Origin: Peribolospora baueri
Lineage: Eukaryota > Basidiomycota > Peribolosporomycetes > Peribolosporales > Peribolosporaceae
Direction of reading: 5' to 3'
Length of the DNA stretch: 64,000 nucleotides
Assembly (NCBI GenBank): GCA_029717555.1
Contig: JAMDHS010000080.1
Coordinates: forward strand, 1 to 64,000
Positions 57,037 through 64,000 of the stretch are shown one piece after another (the first letter of the stretch is position 1; the number at the start of each line of letters is the position of its first letter). Both the position numbers and the translations under genes were made by a program. The notes under the pieces are model-generated. The model was not told the DNA's origin and made no database searches. It saw only the letters and a list, made by a program, of their open reading frames with translations.

Positions 57037-59140
57037 GCGCCCGCCGCCGCCGCCTCCTCTTCCAGCCTCTCCCCGTCCTCCGTCGTACGTCCTCCCGCTT
57101 CGCCGTTCTAGCATCGTCGCCTCGTGACTGTTGCATTCGCATCCTTCCCCATCGGCCCGTCTCGCCCGCTCGTCCGTCCCTTGCCTCCAGTCCATCCGAC
57201 TTGTTTCGTCCATTCTCAGAATACCCATCGTCTCCGTCTCGTCCGCCCGGTCTCGTCTAGATACCCTCCGGAGCCCCCCTCCCATCCTTTCAATCAGTCC
57301 GATTCGATTCGATCCCATCCGAAGTACCCACCCGCCCGGACGGCCTTCCTTCCCAGCGCTCCTCTCTCTTCGTCAATCCCGGTTTTCCTTGGTTAGGTTG
57401 TCTCTCCATCCGTCCCGTCCCCTCGCATTCCCATTCCCATCTCCAAGATTCCGCATCGTGGTCCCATCCCGGTTCCGTCGTCTCCGCCCGCTCGCATCCC
57501 TTCGTCCCTCGCCTCCGCGCAACTTTATTTTTCCCGCAGATTCGCTCTTTCTTTTCTTCGCCGGCCTTTTTTTTTTTTCTTCTTTTTTTCGTATTGCGCG
57601 TGTCGGTCGATCCTAGCCGTAGCAGCTGGGGTTTCATCTCCCCCCTCCCCTCCCTTTTCTTTTTCACGTTCGACGTTCGACGTTCGTTCGTTTCGGTTCC
57701 CGCCTCCTTGTACTATGATTGTGATCGTTTCAGAGCCGTCAATAGGCGCAGGAGGTAAAATATACGCGCGTACTGGCCCCGTCCCGTCCGCTGTCCGCTG
57801 TACCACACGTTCGTTTTCCGTCGTCGTCCGTCGCAGTCGGTCGCGGTCGGCTCGGATTGATTGATTGATCGGTTTGAATTCCATGTACAGGTCGTTATCG
57901 ACCTAAAGCGACTATACATGTGTTGAAATCGTAAGGAAGGACACTGCGGAAGGCGCCACGATCGGCGCAAAGGGGTCGACCGACGGGCGGGGCGGTGGTA
58001 CTTGTTGCAACGCGAGTGGGCGTCTCTTCGGGTGGCAGAGCGAGGCGAACCTGGCCGGCTTTCGCAGCCCGCTCCATTTATCGCACGGTCGGCTTTCGCC
58101 AGGCTTTCCGCGAAATGCCAAGTCCTGATTTGTGAGACAGGAGCGAGGTCAATCGCGCCGCCCAGAGAACCTCACGAGGGGGCAAGCGAAATCGGAAAGC
58201 TCACCTCATGCCCCTTGTCGAGCGTTGTGCAGGGCCCCCCTCCCGCTTCATGGTCCTTTTCCGCAGAAAACAGTAAAGACCTTGGAGCGTTTGCGGGGGG
58301 GCAAACCCAGGTTGAGAAAGCTGTCGCGCCGACGACCAACTCCGAGCCGGATTGTAGAGTTTGGCGACTTTGACCCGTGCGCCCGCGGACGACGATCGAT
58401 CCCACGCGATAGGCTGCTGAACTGCTTGAGAAGCGCAAAAAGACGTCCCTGAGTCCATCCGGCTACGAGAACCAACGGGAAGAGCGTCCAACTCTATGGC
58501 CGAAGACGCTCGTACTTCACTACCGAAAGCCGAGCGAGAGCGCACCGGTCTCGACAATATGCCTTCCCTCTAACACTCGCAACTTGAAACGCCAAAGTTG
58601 TGCTCAAGCTAGCAGAGAAGCTTCCATGGGCTCGAAAAAGAATATCAAGGGCTTTTTTCGCGGGAAGGCCCCGTCGTGCACCCGAAGCGTCCGATGGAGG
58701 AGGCTGTCGAATGGAAGGAGGTAGTAACTACATAGAAAGAAGGTCGGAGTAGGCCCTGGTTCTATCCAGAAAGGTGCTTCTTAGGACTCAAATTGCTGTA
58801 CGGCCAGGCCAGCTCAAAGGCCAAGGCAGTGATCGCTGGGATGGGAAACTAGGCGTAGGTGTCGGGGCTGGGTTCGGGTTCGGCGAGGCGGGTATCGTAC
58901 CGTACGTAGTTCCCAAAGATTTTTTGAGCTGCCTGCCGGCCGCTACTACCTACGGCGACGGAGGACTCTTAGATTTTCTGTTTCCCTCTCGAGTGGAGGA
59001 GGAGCTCCTCTTTCCTCTTTATATACATGAGAGTGGACGGAGCGATCACATTCAATGAAAACCATTCGCATTCGCGATTGCTTGCTTGCCATGTATCGGC
59101 TCGCTCCTGTGTTCGAGGGATCCAATCATCCTTCATTGCC
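57037..59140. other. Kinase 3' flank and unassigned sequence
   Basis: The first 700 bp are C/T-rich on the plus strand with T runs near 57569-57590 and a GTTCGAC repeat near 57665-57690, probably 3' UTR. From about 57900 base composition turns more even, and the stretch to 59140 has no recognisable gene. It borders a decayed LINE and may include its unrecognised remains. Confidence 0.4.
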
Positions 59141-59960
59141 TCAGCTGTGAAGTGAGAGGTTATACACTGGTGACGTTCTTTGGAGCCTGTGCATGTTCAC
59201 CCGTCGTCGGTCATGCGTCGGGCTCCCGTTCCGTACGCGAAGGTGGGAACCTCCCAGTGTCGCTAAGAAACCGGGCAGTGCAAGCGGATCGAATAGCAAG
59301 GTGTGCAGGCCTTGGGTGGGGAGGCATCGTCTGGAGAGGGCGTCTCTGAGGCATCGTCGCTGTTCGCGCCAGCGAGGGTAGAAGAGGAGGAAGTGCGCCA
59401 CCGTCTCCGGGCGCTGGCAAGAGGGGCATTTGTCGATGTCGGTGTCGGCGGCTCGGATCCTGTACAGGTAACTGAGAGGATGGGGTGTCGTGGCGGAGGT
59501 GGGCATGCCACCCTCCGGCCGATCCGGCGCGCACTCCGTAGGAAGGTCCGACGTCTTTAGCAGCGGTGCGTTGTGCGCTCCGCCTTGGCTGCCGCTGGGG
59601 AACGTGGGAGTGTCCGAAGCAAGTCGTTGAGGGCCGCGTTGTCTGTCAGTCTTCCAGACGCCGCTTCTTTGGCGAGGGCATCGGCTAGTTCATTTCCACT
59701 GAGTGCCCCGGTCACCAAAGCGCATGGATCTTGGCCCAGCGTAGCAGCAGAGCGGAGCGGTGGATCGCCATGAGCACGGTCTGCCCTGCTTTGCACCTCG
59801 GGGGTCCATCGAGGGAGCGTAGGACAGCCTGGTTGTCTGTCAATATGTAACCAGAGCTCGCGCGGTCGTGCGATCCATTCCGTACCTTATGAGTTGCTAA
59901 AAGACGCGTAAAGTGACGCGCTCCTGCCGCAGCACTTGTCCGCGAAGGCGGCGGCATCGT
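59141..59960 (-). mobile_element. Decayed non-LTR retrotransposon (LINE) 3' fragment
   Basis: Minus-strand remnant with pieces of two C-terminal LINE domains. First, an RNase H segment: SGYILTDNQAVLRSLDGPP (about 59800-59860), then about 59650-59720 GNELADALAKEAAS, the usual RNase H end. Next, a zinc-binding reverse-transcriptase tail: YRIRAADTDIDKCPSCQRPE followed by TVAHFLLFYPRW (about 59370-59470), the zf-RVT pattern seen at LINE C-termini. The parts lie in different frames, and a TGA interrupts the Trp-Pro-Gly-His-Ser block, so it is inactive. The reverse-transcriptase and endonuclease regions are absent; the copy is truncated on its 5' side near 59960. No clear poly(A) tail or target duplication was seen. 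The Tad1/I-like clades are likely because they carry RNase H. Confidence 0.75.
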
Positions 59961-60094
59961 CGTCCTCGGTTCCCGTGGGTTCCATCGTCATCGGAAAAAG
60001 AAACAACAACAATACGAAGGTTCGTCAGGTTCGTCGTCACGTTCCACGATCACCCGAAGCGTCGCGCCGGACGTACGCGGATGATTCATGACGA

Positions 60095-62757
60095 ATGCCG
60101 CCAAACGAACGGGCAGCAGCAGCAGCAGCAACAGCGGTGGCGGCGGCGCATGAACGAGGACGAGGACGAGACGTTGATGACGACGACGACGTCTTGGAAG
60201 CCGACGACTTTGACTTTGACTTTGATGTCGCCGACGGAGGTGGGGCGCTGGATGACGACCTCCTCGTTGAGTCGCTCGCCAGGTTTGAGGCCCAGGCCCA
60301 GGCTCAGCTCCAAAGCCAGGCGGTCTTCGAACGTCAACGTACCGCCGCCGCTGCCGTTTTGATTTCCGCTGAGACCAAGGCCAAGGCTCCAGCTCCAGCT
60401 CCAGCTCCAGTTGGGAACGCTAGCGCGAACGTCGGATTGGAGCAGCGCGTGGCACAAGGACCTCGCGAATGGGACTCGGGAGTGCGTCGGGTGGAACTCG
60501 TACGGCGGCGGAGTGAACTCGTGCGCACCGTCGTCCGTCACGTCTCCCCGATGCCCTTCCCCCCCGTCCCGCCATCACCCTCCCTTTCTCACCCGCTCGA
60601 TGGCAGCAGCGGCGGCGGCGGCGGCAAGGACACAGATCCGAGCGACGACGCGACGCCCGCCCATCGTCCCTTCACTTTGCACCGTATCCTTCACGCCACC
60701 TTCCCGCCGTCGATCGCAGCTTCCCTCGTGCAGAGGTACGAGACGCTGTGCTCGGCCTTGCTGGACTGCCTCGGAAGCGGCGACGAAGACGAGCTGTCCA
60801 GCACTTTTCCATGCGAAGCGGAGCCACGAGATCTCGGTTGGAGACACAACACGCATCGCAAGAGCGGTCGTGGTGAAGCACGCATCGAGTGGCCCAAGGA
60901 GAGCGTGGAGGAGGAGAACGAGATACAATCCAGGTTGGCGCCCCTCGTGAGCGGCGTCGGCAACGCCCTCGTGTCCTTGGCCGCCGTCTTTCTGGACGCC
61001 AGACAGGTGAGCACTGCCAACGTTCCCTCCCTCCCTCCCACTGCCGTGCACGACTGATGACAGAACTCGATCGTCTCTCTCATCCGTCCCATTTCGTGCA
61101 GGCCGATCGTCTCTGCGACGTCATCGCCATCCTCACCTCCCTCGCGCTCTCTGAACCCTCCTTTCCTCCCTTCCTACTATCCCATCCCTTCTTCTCCCGC
61201 TTTGCTGACCGTCACTCCGCCTCCGCGCCCGCGTCACAAGCGCACGGCGATCAATCTAGACGGAACGCCATTCACGTCGTGTGCGAAGCGGTACTCCACA
61301 TCGTCGCGTCTCCGTCCGCCCCGCCGCCTTGGGCGATCAAGCCGTCTGAAAAGACCGGTTCCACCCACCGTCCAGCGACACAAGCACGCCGCCTGCCGAC
61401 GTCGATGAGCTCCGCCATCCGCCGAAAGGCCAAGGACGCCAAACTCGAGCCGGGCGGGGTGAGCGCTGGCTCTGCCGCCGAATGGGACCCCGGCGAGGAC
61501 GCGCGGGAAGAACTGTGCGGCAGACTGTTGGACTTGCTCGACGTTCTCGCATGGGAGATGGACGAAGATACGGTGCATTCCTTTCGAACTCTATTCGACA
61601 CGCCGGGGGTGTTGTTTGCGTTGCTCGACAAAAATAGGCCTGTCAAGAGCGTGCAGCGCACCGTGCGCCTGCTCATGTTGTTGGCGACGAGTGAGTGGGC
61701 AACCCAGTGTCGCCGGCCGGGCCGTCTGGATCGTGTTCACCCCTGCGCTCCATGGCCGGTAGCCTGAGCTTTTTGTCTCTGCGTTCGCTCCAGGACCGAC
61801 GCTATTTCGCTCCGTGCTAGAGGCCCGGCTGTCTCCAGACCAGCAGGCCCCTCCACTGTACGCGTCGGATCCGATGCCGATCCTCCGTCTGCTCTCGCAT
61901 CACATCAGGAACGCCGACAGCGTGGAACTTGACCAGCAACGGCACGAGCTTCACCTGATCGTCGTCACGTTCTTATCCATGCTGACGGTTAAACATCCGG
62001 AGGCCGTCATGCTCGTCGGCGGCCACGCGAGCCTCGTACCTTCGCTCGTGTTTTGCATCGGTATGGACACCAATTTCCTCTGGCAGGATGACGGGTTGGG
62101 CTTGACGGGATCCAACGTTTCGCTGGAAGGGTGAGCGAGCTGGATGCGAGCCTCTCTCTGAGCGATGCCTCTGCGCGTCCTACGTCCTACGCTCCAACTC
62201 ACTTCGTTCCTCGTCCTTGTCACCTCCATCTACTTAGGATCACCACGCGCATCTCATATGACATACAGTTTCTGCATCGGCTCTTCGTTTCAGAATCCTC
62301 CGCGGGGGGCACCCTCAACCTCAGGTCGCGACATTTCGTGCCGGAAGTCTCACGGGAGGCGAACGGCGTCTTGCACATGTTCACCGTCGCCATCGGCAGG
62401 CTCAGCTTTGCGCCGGCTCCGGAGTGGATGGAGGGAGAGCCGGCGTGGGAAACCATCGAGGCCATCACGGGTGAGCTCGGTTCAGTACATTTTCTCCAAG
62501 TCGTTTGCTCCTCACGCGCTCCTCACGAGTCTTTCGTCGGCTAACCATGGCTTATGTTTCGTCGCCGTCTTCTGTCACCTCGTGTCTCCGGGTTCGCAGA
62601 CCTGTGTCGAGATTTATTGGACATGATCGCAACGCCCGACGAGGCGGACGCCATCTTCGAGCTTCTCGATCCGGGCGAGAGCGGGGATGACGACGAGTCG
62701 CAGACGGACGACGAGGAGACGGAAGCACGGAATGCTCTGCCTTCCCAAGAGAGATGA
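60095..62757 (+). CDS. Helical-repeat protein with acidic N-terminus, possibly ATRIP/Rad26-like
   Basis: Five exons, 60095..61006, 61102..61690, 61794..62130, 62238..62470 and 62600..62757, encode 742 residues; all phases agree and donors are gtgagc/gtgagt. The N-terminus is Ala-rich, then strongly Asp-rich with FDFDFDVADGG, then a short predicted helix rich in Gln/Ala (LARFEAQAQAQLQSQ). Residues about 180-700 look like packed helices (LCDVIAILTSLALSEPSFP, RLLDLLDVLAWEMDEDT, VQRTVRLLMLLATRP, HELHLIVVTFLSML). The tail is acidic. An acidic Phe/Asp head, a short coil and an alpha-solenoid are the plan of fungal checkpoint proteins of the Rad26/ATRIP type, partners of ATR kinase, but I could not confirm homology. 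Another HEAT-type protein is equally possible. Confidence 0.75.
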
Positions 62758-63794
62758 CATCGTCGCACCCTTGTCGCTCATCTTCATTTTTTTCTCTCTC
62801 TCTCTGTGTCGCGTGCAAACACGCACGCACGCACGCACGCACACACTCTCTCGTAGCCGACGACTTCTATGGATTAATGTATCAACACCTCATCTCGATG
62901 GCACCACAAACTGTCACCCAGCCGCTCTTGTCCCCCTTCCGCCCCACTTTTGTACTCGTAGGTCGCCGACACGCTCAGGAGCTGTGGAACGGACTGTGTT
63001 TGTCAGATACGACGATTTTTCTTCCTGCCGTGCGGACAGTTTGTCGAACTGCGAAACGCGCGAGTGACCCCACTGGAGATTTTTACGGAGCGTACTGCTA
63101 TGGAAAAGTATCTCTAAGAGGAACAGGGGTGATTTCATCATGGAGTCGCTCGAAGAATGCTGTATACAAGATCCTTCACGTGACACGTACAGTCGAGCGG
63201 GCGATGTGCCGGTGGTCGTTTTGTTCTACGCTTGTCCTTCGTCAAGTTTCCCATCCGCGGCGCAAGGACTTGTTCGCGTTGAGGTCGAATGTCAAAAAGG
63301 CGGCAAGCTTTCAAGTTGCACAGCAAAGCTGTGGGCGCCACGAAGGAAGACCGTCCATCCGTCTCGGACACTTCCGTTTGAGCCACGATCACGAGATCTT
63401 GCGTGACATGACGCGCTGGCGGACGATAAGGGCTCGCCATCGTTCACGACGATGGTGCGAGGCGGGCGAGTGGTGCCGTCTCTTTCCCCTTTCCTTCTTC
63501 CTCTTCCGCGGGCTTCTGGTTCGGAGTGGCAACATCATGCGCAGATAAACCAATGTCGGGAGACGCCGGCTCACCGCACTTTTTCTTATCTTACATAGTC
63601 AGCCAGTCGCTCTTGAGTGATCCGCGCTGTCAACATTCGTGCCGGTGTCGCTGGTGAACGTAGGTGCTAAGGACTAGCGTTTGTTGTCCCCGTCCAGCGT
63701 CGAACCCCGGCCCATAAAACCTGGTCCTGCCCTCCAACCTTCCAGCGCCGTCCGTTCTAGCCGCTGGCCGCTGACCTTTGACCGCACTCTAGAC
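62758..63794. other. Intergenic; 3' flank of helical protein and promoter of flavoprotein
   Basis: About 1 kb. It holds a CT run at 62793-62805 and a CGCA repeat at 62821-62842. A 264-codon plus-strand open frame crosses it, but its translation has no domain and its start lies inside the preceding gene's last exon, so I reject it. Confidence 0.5.
62821..62842. repeat. CGCA tetranucleotide run
   Basis: About five tandem ACGC/CGCA units just after the end of the helical-protein gene. Confidence 0.8.
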
Positions 63795-64000
63795 ATGTCT
63801 TTGGCCTCCTTGTCCGGTCTTCCTCCCCATGACTCTGGCTTTCGCACCCAGCATCTCGCCGGCGGGCGCTCGTTTCATTTCGATAGGCCCATCAAGCAGG
63901 TCGCCATCATCGGTACAGGTCCTTCTGGGGTGAGGGCACGCGTGTTTCGAGCATTGGCCTAGTAGCACTGCGCGGCAACACATCTTCTTGTTCGTTCTGG
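63795..64000 (+). CDS. Flavin-dependent oxidoreductase, first exon only (runs off window)
   Basis: Exon 63795..63929 gives 45 residues starting MSLASLSGLPPHDSG and ending in the dinucleotide-binding motif QVAIIGTGPSG (GxGxxG at about 40-45), placed right before a donor gtgagg in phase 0. The rest lies beyond the window. This opening is typical of FAD-binding monooxygenases (flavin-containing monooxygenase type), but other FAD/NAD(P) enzymes share the motif. Confidence 0.65.

Noticed and set aside
55654-57318. 554-codon open frame on the minus strand
   Set aside because: Antisense shadow of the kinase exon 2; Arg/Gly/Asp-rich with no family marks, caused by GC-rich third positions.
58001-58560. 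Open frames on both strands near the LINE
   Set aside because: No domain, no splice-consistent model and no similarity to LINE proteins that I can recognise.
62754-63548. 264-codon plus-strand open frame
   Set aside because: No recognisable domain, starts at the stop of the previous gene, and contains microsatellite sequence near its start.
1-64000. tRNA or rRNA genes
   Set aside because: I looked for A/B-box-like pairs and rRNA-like blocks and saw none that I could support by eye; a covariance-model scan would be decisive.

Overview
The window looks like nuclear DNA of a basidiomycete fungus. Genes are GC-rich and split by many short GT-AG introns, intergenic promoters carry long C/T tracts, and the recognisable products are fungal: OM14, RKM4, a germinal-centre kinase with a Kic1/Nak1-like domain, an EF-hand MscS channel and SEA4/Mio. 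Ustilaginomycotina (smut or Exobasidiomycetes-like) is my guess from protein flavour and intron load, but nothing here proves it. All exon models were made by eye from splice sites, reading phase and family knowledge.

Layout. 0.4-5.5 kb: mitochondrial ribosomal protein mL43 (-) diverges from a long acidic nuclear-type protein with possible IFH1/CRF1-like motifs (+). 7.1-8.4 kb: secreted Ser/Thr/Gly-rich repeat protein (+). 8.9-12.3 kb: long unrecognised low-complexity protein (-). 12.9-15.8 kb: OM14-like outer-membrane protein (+) and APS kinase MET14 (+). 16.1-20.6 kb: SEA4/Mio, an eight-exon GATOR2-type subunit (-). 20.8-22.0 kb: a doubtful multi-exon gene (-). 22.0-24.0 kb: CLASP-N/TOG protein (+). 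24.9-26.6 kb: medium-chain dehydrogenase (-). 27.2-30.6 kb: EF-hand MscS channel (-). 31.5-34.7 kb: Kic1/Nak1-like kinase (-). 35.3-37.8 kb: eIF2B gamma (+). 38.1-40.7 kb: RKM4-type SET methyltransferase (-), diverging from an HSP110/SSE1 chaperone (+, to 44.4 kb). 45.3-47.3 kb: zinc polyol dehydrogenase (-). 48.4-50.0 kb: sideroflexin (-, 5' exon not found). 50.0-55.1 kb: gene-free, promoter-like DNA with pentanucleotide arrays. 55.1-57.0 kb: PAS-kinase-type catalytic domain without a PAS domain (+). 59.1-60.0 kb: decayed LINE fragment (-). 60.1-62.8 kb: helical protein with an acidic N-terminus, possibly ATRIP/Rad26-like (+). 63.8 kb to the edge: first exon of a flavoprotein.

The genes are ordinary housekeeping and signalling genes and do not form one pathway or cluster. 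Several touch growth control and translation (the possible IFH1-like regulator, SEA4, eIF2B gamma, RKM4, PAS-type kinase, Kic1-like kinase), but I see no evidence of an operon-like unit. I did not find a convincing undescribed system. The most interesting signals are (i) a 5-kb gene-free leader with inverted GTCGT/GACAC arrays before the PAS-type kinase, (ii) a roughly 186-residue insert in that kinase's hinge, (iii) a near-perfect heat-shock element before the HSP110 gene, (iv) extreme exon and intron sizes (5-nt, 25-nt, 30-nt and 32-nt exons; 30-nt and 42-nt introns), and (v) an MET14 intron holding a decoy copy of its own 3' splice junction.
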